A stretch of DNA of 64,000 bases from Azorhizobium sp965227945 (GTDB lineage: Bacteria; Pseudomonadota; Alphaproteobacteria; Rhizobiales; Xanthobacteraceae): positions 3,162,001 to 3,226,000 of the forward strand of contig CBDDGQ010000006.1 in NCBI GenBank assembly GCA_965227945.1. Direction: 5' to 3'. Of this stretch, positions 44,966 through 53,811 are shown piece by piece. Under the pieces are notes generated by a model that ran no database searches, was not told where the DNA came from, and was given only the letters and a program-made list of their open reading frames with translations. Within the stretch, counting starts at the first letter, position 1. Each line of letters begins with the position of its first letter. The translations under genes and the position numbers were made by a program.

Positions 44966-45955
44966 TCAGGTGCGGGCGGCGAGGAAGGCTTGGGCGAGGG
45001 CGACGGTGCCCGCGCTATAGGGCGCGCCCAGGCTCTGGGCGGTGGGCGTCTCCGCATGGGAGGCGATCCAGGCGGTCAGCAGCATGCGACGCAGCATGAT
45101 GAAGGTGGGGAGCTGCGCCGCCTGCGTCTCGCTCAGGGGCGCGCGGGTGCGGTAGCCGGAAATCCAGGCGGCCATGAGCGCCGGCACATAGGGCTCGTGC
45201 TCGATGAAACTGATGGCGGCGGCGAAGTCATAGAGAAACCAGGAGAAGCCGCAGTCATCAAAGTCGATCAGCGCCAGCGTCTCGCCATCCACCAGCAAAT
45301 TGGCGAGGCGCAGGTCCGCATGGATCAGCCCGAAGGTCTCCGGGCCGGTGCCGATGCGGGCCAGTTCGTCGTCCAGCAAGGCGGCGGTGCGTTCCAGGAT
45401 CGCGATGTCCGCGTGCGTCAGTCCCAATCCGGCGCGCCAGTCGCCCCAGAGCGGGGTGCGGCCCAGCGTGGTGTCGAAATTCCACACCTTGCGGGTGAAG
45501 CCCGGGGGCGGCGTCCAGGCCCGCGCCTGCGCGTGAAGGCCGGCATGGATGGCGCCCAGCCGGTGAAACCAGGCAATCAGATCATCGCGCTCGCCGGGCT
45601 CCCGGCCGGACAGGAATTCGAATGCCACCACATGGCGGGTGCTGCCGCCGTGATCGATGTCGGCGATCAGCGTGCCATCGCGCAAGGGGATGGGACGGGG
45701 CGTGCGGATCTCGCCTGCGGCCCGTAAGGCGGCGATCCAGGCCAGTTCCGACTGGATCTCGGCCCGCGTGTGATAGTCCGGCCGGTGAACGCGGAACACC
45801 AGGTCGCCGCCGGTGCCGGTGGACCGCGCGCGGAAGGTGGCGTTCTCGGAAATGGTCAGGAGGTCCAATTGCGTGCCGGGGGCGATGTCCCACAGCGGCA
45901 GGGCCTGCCGCAGCCCGGTCTCGAGCCCAGCGAGGAAGTCGCCATCATAGAGCAC
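44966..45955 (-). CDS. APH/choline-kinase-fold phosphotransferase
   Basis: A 329-residue kinase. The catalytic loop is GLIHADLRLANLLVDGE (Asp as base, Asn for metal) and the metal-binding Asp is in LIDFDDCGFSWFLYD. Such kinases phosphorylate amino alcohols, homoserine or hydroxylysine. With the adjacent phospho-lyase type PLP enzyme, it suggests activation of an amino alcohol by phosphorylation followed by elimination. It lies 36 bases upstream of that gene and 42 bases after the cysteine hydrolase. Confidence 0.88.
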   Translation of the reverse strand: MLYDGDFLAGLETGLRQALPLWDIAPGTQLDLLTISENATFRARSTGTGGDLVFRVHRPDYHTRAEIQSELAWIAALRAAGEIRTPRPIPLRDGTLIADIDHGGSTRHVVAFEFLSGREPGERDDLIAWFHRLGAIHAGLHAQARAWTPPPGFTRKVWNFDTTLGRTPLWGDWRAGLGLTHADIAILERTAALLDDELARIGTGPETFGLIHADLRLANLLVDGETLALIDFDDCGFSWFLYDFAAAISFIEHEPYVPALMAAWISGYRTRAPLSETQAAQLPTFIMLRRMLLTAWIASHAETPTAQSLGAPYSAGTVALAQAFLAART

Positions 45956-45997
45956 GGCGATGCTCCTTCTGTGCTGTGGCGTGGGGCGAGGGGCGGG

Positions 45998-46714
45998 TCA
46001 TGCCGCGCGCTCCTGGCGCGCCAGCACGGCTGCGAACTCCGCGGAGTCCATGACGTTGCAATAGATCATGTGGAGGATGGCCAGTTCCTGCTGGTGTAGA
46101 TCGATGCTGGCCGCCGCGCACAGATCTTCCAGCACGATCACGTCGAAGCTCTCGTCCGCCAAGCTGCGCACGGTGGAGGAGACGCACTGGTCGGTGAAGA
46201 TGCCGACGCAGACCACGGTGCGGATGCCCAGATTGTGCAGGATCAGCCGCAGATTGGTGCCGGTCAGCGCGCTGTCCGTGGTCTTGGTGAGCACGATCTC
46301 GTCCGGCCCCGGCGCCAGGGCATCGACGATCTGGGAGGCATGCTCGTCCTTGGGCAGCAGCAGATTGTTGAAGCCGGGCTTCTTCTGGCTCAGCGAGCGC
46401 TCGCGCCCGTCGGCGGTGGCGCAGGCGATGCGCACGAACAGGCACTCCATGCCGCGCGCGCGGAAGAGCGCCAGCGCCTCAGCGATGCCGGGAATGACTT
46501 CGCCGTGCATGCGGGTGTGGAACGGCGTCCAGGCGTCGTAATGGGCCAGATCCGCGCCGGTGAGGGTCTCGCGCGCGGGGCGCTCCAGATAGGTGTTCTG
46601 CACGTCGATCACCAGCAGCGCCGTGGTGGCCGGATCGAGAACCGGATCGTCCGGCTCCGGGGCCGTGGCGTAGTAAAGTGAGCGGTTGCGCTGTTTCCAG
46701 CCGGGCTTGCTCAT
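45998..46714 (-). CDS. Isochorismatase-family cysteine hydrolase
   Basis: A 238-residue hydrolase. The triad of the family is visible: Asp in LLVIDVQNTY, Lys in IVLTKTTDSALTGT, and Cys in GIFTDQCVSST. Relatives cleave carbamoyl or amide bonds (N-carbamoylsarcosine, biuret, ureidoacrylate, nicotinamide). In this operon it may release an amine or ammonia before or after the kinase step. Its start overlaps the DeoR stop by four bases (ATGA). Confidence 0.9.
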   Translation of the reverse strand: MSKPGWKQRNRSLYYATAPEPDDPVLDPATTALLVIDVQNTYLERPARETLTGADLAHYDAWTPFHTRMHGEVIPGIAEALALFRARGMECLFVRIACATADGRERSLSQKKPGFNNLLLPKDEHASQIVDALAPGPDEIVLTKTTDSALTGTNLRLILHNLGIRTVVCVGIFTDQCVSSTVRSLADESFDVIVLEDLCAAASIDLHQQELAILHMIYCNVMDSAEFAAVLARQERAA

Positions 46715-47529
46715 GGCAGGGAACTCCCGCGCTTGGGCGCGATGATCGCTTCCACCCGCGCCCGGTGCAACGCGCGGGCGAGGGCCTCCGGCGGCGCCGT
46801 GTCGGTGATGAGGCGTCCCACGTCCTGCCAGCGGCCCCAGATGGCGAGGGCCTTCTGGTCGAACTTCCCATGGTCCGCCACCACCATGGTCTGCACCGCC
46901 CGGTGCATCATCGCCTTATAGACCGAGGCAGCGGCGGCGGAGGCGTCGGAAAAGCCCTCGGCGGTGATGCCGGTGGCGCCCAGGATGGCCCAGTTGGCAT
47001 TGTAGGATTGCAGGAACTCGATGGTCTCCGCGCCCACGATCATGCCCTCGCGGCCGTCATAGCGCCCGGGGCACATGAGCACCGAGATAGTGGGATTGGG
47101 CGCCAGCACGGTGGCCACCGAGAAGGAATGGGTGATGACGGTGATGTCGCGGCACTCCGCGGCCATGCGCCGGGCCACATGGGTGGTGGTCGCGCCGGCG
47201 CCGATGGCCACCACCTCATTGGGACGCAGCACCTTCACCGCGGCGGCGGCGATGGCCTCGCGCTCCTCCACCATCATGCGATGGCGCTCGGCCACCGACG
47301 GCTCGGTGCCCAAAGGGCGCACGGCGCCGCCATAGGTGCGATTGATGAGGCCGCGCTCGCCCAGTTCCAGGAGATCGCGCCGGATGGTCTCGGTGGAGAC
47401 GGCCAGTTCGGCCGCCAGCTCCGACACCCGCAGCGTGGGGCTGGCCCGCATTTCGGCGAGGATGCGCGCGTGTCGGGTCGCCTTGGAGCGCCGGGCCGGT
47501 TCGGCCGGCGATGGGGACGTGTCGGTCAT
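46711..47529 (-). CDS. DeoR-family transcriptional regulator
   Basis: A 272-residue regulator. The N-terminal helix-turn-helix is LRVSELAAELAVSTETIRRDLLE with NRTYGGAV after it, and the C-terminal part is a sugar-phosphate-isomerase-like sensor (AIGAGATTTHVA, CPGRYDGREGMI). DeoR proteins usually bind phosphorylated small molecules; the product of the operon's kinase would be a fitting effector. Both ends overlap neighbours by four bases, so it is translated within the operon it probably controls. Confidence 0.93.
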   Translation of the reverse strand: MTDTSPSPAEPARRSKATRHARILAEMRASPTLRVSELAAELAVSTETIRRDLLELGERGLINRTYGGAVRPLGTEPSVAERHRMMVEEREAIAAAAVKVLRPNEVVAIGAGATTTHVARRMAAECRDITVITHSFSVATVLAPNPTISVLMCPGRYDGREGMIVGAETIEFLQSYNANWAILGATGITAEGFSDASAAAASVYKAMMHRAVQTMVVADHGKFDQKALAIWGRWQDVGRLITDTAPPEALARALHRARVEAIIAPKRGSSLP

Positions 47530-48326
47530 GGCGCCACCCGTCGGCGATAGAGCCACAGGATCACCCCGCCCAGAAGCAAGGCGGTCGCGGCGCCGAGGGT
47601 GCTCATGGTACCCAGCGCCGGCACCATGGGCGTATAGCCCGCCACCATCTTGGAATAGAGCCATTTCGGCACGGTGGAATCGGCCCCCGCCGTATAAAGC
47701 GACAGGGGAAAATTGCCCCAGGAGAGCAGAAAGGCAAACAGCGCCCCCGACCAGATACCGGGCCACAGGATCGGCAGTGTGACTTCGCGCATCACCTGCC
47801 AGCGGCTGGCACCGAGATCGAAGGCGGCTTCCTCCAGCGTCGGGTCGAAACTGTAGACCTGGATGGCGATGATCAGCGTTACCACCGGCACGATCCATAC
47901 CAGATGCGCGAACACTGCGGTGAGCCAGGAGGTCTGCACCCCCATGGCGCTGAACCACAGCAGCAGCGCCAGCCCCAGCACCGGCTGGGGAAAGAAGATG
48001 GGCAGGAGCACCAGCTTCTGGAACAGCCGGCGGCCCCGCCAGTCATAGCGTGCAAAGGCCAGCGCGCCGCAAAAGGCGATGACCACGGAGATCACCGTCA
48101 CCAGCCCTGCCACCGCCAGCGAATTGCGGACGATCATGCCAATCTCGATGGAATCCAGCGTGCGCTCCCACCATTCGGTGGTGAAGGCGCGCACCGGGAA
48201 AGCGAAATACCGGCCCTTCGAGATGCTGGCCAGGGCGCCGCAGGCGATGGGCAGATAGAGCAGGACCACCACGATCGCGGTCCACAGCCAGATGAAGAAG
48301 TCGGTGCGGGCCTTGCGTTGTTCCAT
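47526..48326 (-). CDS. ABC importer permease (PotC-like), cluster 3
   Basis: A 266-residue inner-membrane permease with about six helices and the EAA loop AAFDLGASRWQVMREVTLPIL. It is the PotC-type partner of the permease just upstream. In this third importer the two permeases are separate genes, unlike the fused ones of the other two clusters. It starts three bases after the other permease's stop. Confidence 0.93.
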   Translation of the reverse strand: MEQRKARTDFFIWLWTAIVVVLLYLPIACGALASISKGRYFAFPVRAFTTEWWERTLDSIEIGMIVRNSLAVAGLVTVISVVIAFCGALAFARYDWRGRRLFQKLVLLPIFFPQPVLGLALLLWFSAMGVQTSWLTAVFAHLVWIVPVVTLIIAIQVYSFDPTLEEAAFDLGASRWQVMREVTLPILWPGIWSGALFAFLLSWGNFPLSLYTAGADSTVPKWLYSKMVAGYTPMVPALGTMSTLGAATALLLGGVILWLYRRRVAP

Positions 48327-48329
48327 GGC

Positions 48330-49259
48330 TCACCGGCGTCCCAGCAGGCGGTCGAGATCGAGGCGCGAGAACACCATCAGGGTGAGGGCGCCGATGAACC
48401 CCGTCACCACCACCGCCAGCGCCGAGCCCAGCGGCCAGTTCTGCGAATAGGTGAAGGCGATCTCGATGTCGTGGGAGATGACGATCACCGATTGCCCGCC
48501 CAGAATCTTGGCTTCCGCCACCGCGCCGATGGCGAGCACGAAGGTGAGCAGCAGGCCGATGAGGATGCCGGGCATGGCCAAGGGCAGCTCCACCTCGCGC
48601 CAGATCTGCCAACGGTTGGCGCCGAGATCGCGGGCGGCGTCGATGAGGTCGCGCGGCACCATGGCGAGGCCCAGGGTCAGGGGAAACAGCATGAAGGGCA
48701 GATACACATAGATCATGCCCGCCAGGATCATCGGCGGCTGGTAGAGGATCTGCGGGCCACCGGCAAATCCGAGCGCCTTGAGGGTGCCGTCCAGCACGCC
48801 GTTCTTGATGAAGAACAGCACCCAGCCATAGAGCCGCACATTCTCCGACACGAACAAGGGGAAGACGAACAGGATCGACACCAGAGGCGACCAGCGGCCG
48901 AACACCCGGTTGAGGCCATAAGCGATGGGATAGGCGATCACCGCCAGTGCGGCGCAGGTGGCGAGGGCCAGACCCAGCGACCACAGGAAGGACAGCCACA
49001 CCGTATTGCTGAGGCTGAACACGTCCGCATAATTGGCCAAGGTGAAGGAGCGGAACACGGTGAAGGTGCGGGGCAGGGCGAAGGAATAAGCGAAGATGGC
49101 GATCAGCGGCGCCACGAAGCCGAAGCCCAGGAGCAGCACCACCGGCACCGCGCAGCGGGCGCCCAGGGATTGCCAGAGGGCGCGCCAGCGGCGGCTGGGT
49201 TGGACCGCAGGGGTCGTGGAGGCGGGCAGGACGGCGCCGGGCAAGGAGGTCTCCGCCAT
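48330..49259 (-). CDS. ABC importer permease (PotB-like), cluster 3
   Basis: A 309-residue permease with about six helices and the EAA loop AARDLGANRWQIWREVELPLA. A cytoplasmic N-terminus of about 35 residues precedes the first helix (VPVVLLLGFGFVAPLIAIFA). It pairs with the PotC-type permease downstream, and its start is three bases after the ATPase stop. Confidence 0.93.
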   Translation of the reverse strand: MAETSLPGAVLPASTTPAVQPSRRWRALWQSLGARCAVPVVLLLGFGFVAPLIAIFAYSFALPRTFTVFRSFTLANYADVFSLSNTVWLSFLWSLGLALATCAALAVIAYPIAYGLNRVFGRWSPLVSILFVFPLFVSENVRLYGWVLFFIKNGVLDGTLKALGFAGGPQILYQPPMILAGMIYVYLPFMLFPLTLGLAMVPRDLIDAARDLGANRWQIWREVELPLAMPGILIGLLLTFVLAIGAVAEAKILGGQSVIVISHDIEIAFTYSQNWPLGSALAVVVTGFIGALTLMVFSRLDLDRLLGRR

Positions 49260-49262
49260 GGC

Positions 49263-50348
49263 TCAGGCCCGCACCGTGATGGCGTCGGCGGCATTCCAGC
49301 CCACCGCCACATTGCGGTCCGCGCCCGGCGGCAGCGCCTTGGAGCGGGGCAGCTCCACCAGCAGCACCTTCTCGCCCACGCGCACCTGATACTGGATGCG
49401 CGAGCCGAGCGAATATTCATTATAGACGGTGCCGCACAAGCGGTTCTCGGCCGCCTCGCCGGGGGTGAGGAAGCGCAGAAACTCCGGCCGGATGACCACG
49501 GCGGCCCGGTCGAGTTCCGCGTCATCCGCGGGCGCGTTCACCACGAACTCCCCCGGCACGTCGATGCCGCGCCAGGGCGCGCCCGCGGCCCCTTTGGCCA
49601 CCTCGATCACATTGACCTCGCCGACGAATTCGCAGACGAACCGATCCACCGGTTGGGTATAAATCTCCTCCGGCGTGCCCACCTGCACCAGCCGGCCGGC
49701 CCGCATCACGCCGATGCGGTCGGACATCACCATCGCCTCTTCCAGGGAATGGGTGATGTAGATGAAGGTCTTGCCGGTCTCCCGATGCAGGTCCTTCAGC
49801 TCCTTCTCCAGCACCTTCTTCAGCTTGTAGTCGATGGCGGACAACGGCTCGTCGAAGAACAGCACCTCGGGGTCGTAGGCCAGGGCCCGGGCCAGCGCCA
49901 CGCGCTGGCGCTCGCCGCCGGAGCACTTCATCACATTCTTGTCGAGATAGCTCTCCGGCAGCCGCACCATGGCCATCAGCTCCAGCGCCCGCGCGCGGCG
50001 CGCCTTGGCATCGACGCCGCGCATCTTCAGCGGGAAGCCGATGTTGTCGCCGACGCTCTTGTGCGGGAACAGCGCCAGCGACTGGAACACCAGGCAGGTC
50101 GGCCGCTTGTTGGGCGGCAGATCATTGATGCGCACGCCATGCAGCGTGATATTGCCCTCGGTGGGCTGGTCCATGCCCGCCAGCATGCGCAGCAAGGTGG
50201 TCTTGCCCGACCCTGACGGTCCGACGATGGTGAGAAATTCCCCGTCCATCACGTCGAGATCGATGCGCTCCACCGCCACGAACGCGTTGAAAGTCTTGCG
50301 CACGCCCACCAGTTGGAGAATGGGCGGCTTCACCTTGTTCTCAAGCAT
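49263..50348 (-). CDS. ABC importer ATPase (PotA-like), cluster 3
   Basis: A 361-residue ATPase. Walker A is GPSGSGKT (43-50), the Q loop VFQSLALFPHKSV, Walker B VLFFDEPLSAID and the switch THSLEEA. The signature reads CSGGERQR, with Cys in place of the usual Leu, and the D-loop has Ile for Leu; both are tolerated in the family. A TOBE-type domain ends the protein. It is 61 bases downstream of the binding-protein gene. Confidence 0.93.
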   Translation of the reverse strand: MLENKVKPPILQLVGVRKTFNAFVAVERIDLDVMDGEFLTIVGPSGSGKTTLLRMLAGMDQPTEGNITLHGVRINDLPPNKRPTCLVFQSLALFPHKSVGDNIGFPLKMRGVDAKARRARALELMAMVRLPESYLDKNVMKCSGGERQRVALARALAYDPEVLFFDEPLSAIDYKLKKVLEKELKDLHRETGKTFIYITHSLEEAMVMSDRIGVMRAGRLVQVGTPEEIYTQPVDRFVCEFVGEVNVIEVAKGAAGAPWRGIDVPGEFVVNAPADDAELDRAAVVIRPEFLRFLTPGEAAENRLCGTVYNEYSLGSRIQYQVRVGEKVLLVELPRSKALPPGADRNVAVGWNAADAITVRA

Positions 50349-50409
50349 ATGCCCTCTCTCACCCGATTGCGCGGGCCCGCCGGGAGATCCGGCGACCCCG
50401 GGCAGGCCA

Positions 50410-51558
50410 TCAGCCGCGCACGCGCTTGGCGGCGTTCATCAGGTCCAGCGCCTTGTCGTAATCGGGCACGATGTCGTATTCGACGGAGCGCGCCATCTCC
50501 TCGTCCAAGCTGTCCCACTGGATCGCGTCCAGCTCCTTTTTCGTGAACAGCTCGAAGCACTTGGGATTGCCCATCTGGGCCACCGGATTGTAGGTGCCCT
50601 CGGCGAAGGCGACCGTGTGGGCGACGTCCGGGGCCTGGACATATTTGAGAAACTGCACCGCCAAAGGCGACAGGTCGGGATTGTTCACCGTGGAGGTGAC
50701 TTCGATCCAGGACACCCCGCCTTTGCCGCCGGGCAGAGGCCCCTTGAGCGGGGTGATGCCGCGCAATTCCGGATAGCCGTCGGCCCGCGCCGCCGAGACC
50801 GAATAGGTGCCGCCGGTGAGATGCAGGTCGATCTCGCCGGAGACCAGGGCCTGGTTCATGGCGGCAATGTCGCCGATCAGCTTGGCGCCCTTGAACACCC
50901 GCTTGGCGGTCTCCTCGAACTTGGCGAATTCCTCCGGCGTGTGGCTCTTGAACGGGTCGATGCCGGCCACGAGGAAGATGTTGAACACGTTCCAGTCGTC
51001 GGATTCCAGGATCCCGTATTTGCCCGACAGCTTGGGGTCGTTGAACAGGTCCCAGCCCGTCGTCTCGGCGGTCTTGCGGTCGATCTTCTTGGTGTTGACC
51101 ACAAAGGAATAGGGCCCGAACCGCTGGCAGGAGCCCAGCAGCTCCTTGCCGTCATCGCTCATGGCCCATTTGTAGGGCCATTTGAACATGGGCAGCATTT
51201 TGTCGAAGAACGGCTCGAACTCGGCGATGGGCAGCGGCTTGATCAGCTTCTCCGGCCACATCACCTTGCGGGCCCAGGGATTGTTGACGTTGATGAGGTC
51301 CCACACCTTGATCTCGCCGGCGCGCAGGCGGTTGATCATGGTGGGGTCGTTGGTGAGGCTCTCCGCCTTCACCGTGGCGCCGGTGGACTTGCGGAACGGA
51401 TCCAGCACCTGGGCGGAATTATAGCCCTCCCAGCACAGGATGTTCAGTTCCTTCTCCCGCGCCGCAAAGGCGCTGCCGGACATGGCGAACGGGCCACCGG
51501 CCATGGCGAGGCCGCCAGCCCCCATGGCTTTGAGCACAGACCGTCTGGATATGGTCAT
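50410..51558 (-). CDS. ABC importer substrate-binding protein (PotD-like), cluster 3
   Basis: A 382-residue periplasmic protein with a Tat signal (SRRSVLKAMGAGG) ending near SGSAFA. The mature part starts with KELNILCWEGYNS, the common opening of spermidine/putrescine and related binders, and contains DLINVNNPWARKVMWP. It is the first gene of the eight-gene operon. The ligand is unknown; the downstream kinase and PLP enzyme suggest an amino alcohol or similar amine. Confidence 0.9.
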   Translation of the reverse strand: MTISRRSVLKAMGAGGLAMAGGPFAMSGSAFAAREKELNILCWEGYNSAQVLDPFRKSTGATVKAESLTNDPTMINRLRAGEIKVWDLINVNNPWARKVMWPEKLIKPLPIAEFEPFFDKMLPMFKWPYKWAMSDDGKELLGSCQRFGPYSFVVNTKKIDRKTAETTGWDLFNDPKLSGKYGILESDDWNVFNIFLVAGIDPFKSHTPEEFAKFEETAKRVFKGAKLIGDIAAMNQALVSGEIDLHLTGGTYSVSAARADGYPELRGITPLKGPLPGGKGGVSWIEVTSTVNNPDLSPLAVQFLKYVQAPDVAHTVAFAEGTYNPVAQMGNPKCFELFTKKELDAIQWDSLDEEMARSVEYDIVPDYDKALDLMNAAKRVRG

Positions 51559-51711
51559 GGTCGATCCCCTGGAATGGTCGGGCCGTCGGAAGGGCGCAGG
51601 CTGCGTCCGGTGAGATGGGTCTTGGCGCCCGCTTCTTGTTCACTCCCCCACAGGCATGCGGCCTCAGGCGACGCCGCGCGGCGCGCCAGTGGTCACGACA
51701 TGGGGGCGGAA

Positions 51712-51772
51712 ATGTTGGAGTCGTGTTGAAATATGTTGGATCTTAGGTCCCGTTTCGTGGGCTTTACAACAT
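51712..51772. promoter_or_regulatory. Repeated ATGTTGGA half-sites, likely DeoR operator
   Basis: ATGTTGGA occurs at 51712-51719 and 51733-51740, spaced by exactly 21 bases (two helical turns). An inverted partial copy, ACAACAT, is at 51766-51772. They lie in the 326-base region between the divergent importer operon and the SDR gene; the rest of that region shows no gene. DeoR proteins bind such repeated half-sites, so the operon's own DeoR protein is the likely binder. Confidence 0.5.
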
Positions 51773-51884
51773 TTTTTTCGCAGCGCATTCTGACTTTCGC
51801 ACCGCGGCATCCCGCCTTGGGCGTGGCCGGTCGCGATGCGCCCGGCCCATCCTCACGCCCCCATCCGCACCTCAGGAGACGCGC

Positions 51885-52667
51885 ATGTTCACAGCGCTCG
51901 CAGGCCGCACCGTCATCGTCACCGGCGGCAGCAAGGGCATTGGTCGCGGCATCGCCCAACGCTTCGGGAGCGCGGGGCTGAATGTGCTGGTGGTGTCCCG
52001 CGCGCTGGCTGAGGCGGAGCGGGTGGCGCAAGAGATCGGCCCGCAGGCCTCCGGCTTTGCCGCGGATGTCACGCAGGCCGACGACTGCCAGGCCTTCGCC
52101 GCCGCGGCGCTGGAGCGCTATGGCCGCATCGACGTTTTGTGCGCCAATGCGGGCATCTTTCCCGCCGCCAAGCTGGATGTGATGACCGGGGCGGATTTCG
52201 ATCTGGTGATGAACACCAACATGAAAGGCACCTTTCTGTCGGTGCAGGCGGTGCTGCCGCAGATGAAGGCGCGCCGCTGGGGGCGGATCGTGCTCACCTC
52301 ATCCATCACCGGTCCGGTCACCGGATTTCCCGGGTGGTCGCACTATGGCGCGTCCAAGGCCGCGCAACTGGGCTTCATGCGCACGGCGGCCATCGAGCTG
52401 GCGCCCTGGGGCATCACCATGAATGCGGTGATGCCGGGCAATATCCGCACCGAGGGGCTGGACGGGCTGGGCGACGATTACATCGCCAAGATGGAAGCCT
52501 CGATCCCGTTCAAGCGGCTGGGTAGCGTGGCGGATATCGCCAATGCGGCGCTGTTCTTCGCTTCGGAAGAGGCGGCCTACATCACCGGGCAGGGGATGGT
52601 GATCGACGGCGGGCAGATCCTGCCCGAATCGCTCGGCGCTCTGGAGGAGATGGGGAGCGCCGACTGA
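51885..52667 (+). CDS. Short-chain dehydrogenase/reductase
   Basis: A 260-residue SDR. The cofactor site is VTGGSKGIGRGIA, NAG is seen in LCANAGIFP, and the catalytic Ser, Tyr and Lys are in TSSITGP and WSHYGASKAAQ. The C-terminus has EEAAYITGQGMVIDGGQ. Wording is that of 3-oxoacyl-ACP reductase-like enzymes, which in catabolic settings oxidise or reduce hydroxy compounds. It is divergent from the cluster 3 operon and shares its control region, so it may handle an aldehyde or alcohol from that pathway. Confidence 0.9.
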   Translation: MFTALAGRTVIVTGGSKGIGRGIAQRFGSAGLNVLVVSRALAEAERVAQEIGPQASGFAADVTQADDCQAFAAAALERYGRIDVLCANAGIFPAAKLDVMTGADFDLVMNTNMKGTFLSVQAVLPQMKARRWGRIVLTSSITGPVTGFPGWSHYGASKAAQLGFMRTAAIELAPWGITMNAVMPGNIRTEGLDGLGDDYIAKMEASIPFKRLGSVADIANAALFFASEEAAYITGQGMVIDGGQILPESLGALEEMGSAD

Positions 52668-52684
52668 TCCAGGGCGCTGCGCGT

Positions 52685-52711
52685 CTCCGCCGGTCTCAGC
52701 GACCGGCGGAG
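52685..52711. terminator. Strong hairpin spanning a stop codon, convergent genes
   Basis: CTCCGCCGGTC (52685-52695) pairs perfectly with GACCGGCGGAG (52701-52711) over a five-base loop. The stop codon of the DUF2778 gene is in the loop, and the SDR gene ends 17 bases away on the other strand. This 11-bp stem can serve both genes; there is no T-run. Confidence 0.6.
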
Positions 52712-53811
52712 GTGAGCCAAGACAACAGCGGATTGGCCGGCGTGGCGGAATTGGGCAGGCTGGCCACCACCACGAGGCGGGTCACCTCGCCGCGCTTATA
52801 GGCGGCCAGGAAGGTCTCATAGTCCCTGAACGAGACGCAGCCGTTGGAATCGCCGCGCGGTCCGAGCATGTAGGGGTGGGTCAGGAAGCCGTCGCGGCCA
52901 TACATGGGATTGCCACCCACCGGCTTCATTCGCAGCGCCTCGACGCCGTGGAACCGGGCTTCGCGCATGGTCAGGTCATAGGAATTGGGCGGGGTGGGGC
53001 CGACCATCTTCTTCGAGACATGGCGCGGATCATCGAACATCTCGCCATAGCCGGAATGGGCTTCCAGCTTGTCGCCGTTCGGCATGTAGACCACGCGGCC
53101 CTTGATGTCATAAAGCGCGAACCGATCGCCGGGACCGGGCAGGGAGACCTGGTTGGCGGCGGCGGGGGGCGCAGCCTGGGGGGCGGGCTCCTTGTCCACA
53201 GGCCGCTCGGGGGGCGTCAGCTCGGCGACCTGGGCCTTGCCCTGCAACAGCGGGTTCCGGCTGGGTAGCGGCGGCGTGGCGGTGAGCTGGCTGATGACCG
53301 GCGGGGTCGCGCGCACCGATTCATCAGGCGGCAACGAGCGGCGGGCGAACAAGGGATTGGCCGAGGGCAACGGCACCACACGCACGATGTCCACCGTGGC
53401 GCTCCGCGGCAGGGGCTCCTCGCTCAGGAGCGGCTCGGCGGTGGCCGTCTGCAGGAAGGTGGAGGGCTTGGCGTCAAGGCTGGCGCCGAACATCCAGTCC
53501 GGGACCGCGACCACGAGGCCGGCGGAGCGGAAGTTGCCGATGTCGGTGAGGTCGGTGGGCGGAATGTCTTCCGCAAGGGCGGCCAGATCCTCGGCGCGGA
53601 TCATGCGGGTGTCCGGCAGCGCGGGGTCGGCCACGGTCGCCCGGTGACCGCTCCAGTTGAACAGAATCGCGCCCATCATCACCGCCGCTGCGGTGGCGCA
53701 CAGACCAATGGCGACGGTGCCGATGACCGGCAGATAGGTTCTGACGTGAGCCGGGTGGTCGTTGCGAAACGCACCGTCGTCGTCATCGTCGATCCAAGCC
53801 GAATACGTCAT
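52696..53811 (-). CDS. DUF2778 (Tlde1-like) peptidoglycan L,D-enzyme, membrane anchored
   Basis: A 371-residue protein: a short cytoplasmic part with DDDDD, one membrane helix (about 28-50), a proline-rich periplasmic linker with repeats of the PLPSxNPL type, and a C-terminal DUF2778 domain. That domain shows HSGYGEMFDDPRHV, GPTPPNSYDL, FHGVEALR and the catalytic GDSNGCVSF. DUF2778/Tlde1 proteins have L,D-carboxypeptidase/transpeptidase activity; some are secreted toxins. Here there is a membrane anchor and no secretion-system or immunity gene, so a housekeeping cell-wall role is more likely. Confidence 0.85.
   Translation of the reverse strand: MTYSAWIDDDDDGAFRNDHPAHVRTYLPVIGTVAIGLCATAAAVMMGAILFNWSGHRATVADPALPDTRMIRAEDLAALAEDIPPTDLTDIGNFRSAGLVVAVPDWMFGASLDAKPSTFLQTATAEPLLSEEPLPRSATVDIVRVVPLPSANPLFARRSLPPDESVRATPPVISQLTATPPLPSRNPLLQGKAQVAELTPPERPVDKEPAPQAAPPAAANQVSLPGPGDRFALYDIKGRVVYMPNGDKLEAHSGYGEMFDDPRHVSKKMVGPTPPNSYDLTMREARFHGVEALRMKPVGGNPMYGRDGFLTHPYMLGPRGDSNGCVSFRDYETFLAAYKRGEVTRLVVVASLPNSATPANPLLSWLTSAGR

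Noticed and set aside
47511..50216. Long plus-strand frame (about 900 codons) opposite the cluster 3 permeases and ATPase
   Set aside because: Composition is not protein-like and it opposes three well-supported genes.
52696..53811. DUF2778 protein as a type VI secretion toxin (Tlde1)
   Set aside because: It has a membrane anchor and long periplasmic linker, and no immunity, PAAR, VgrG or Hcp gene is near.
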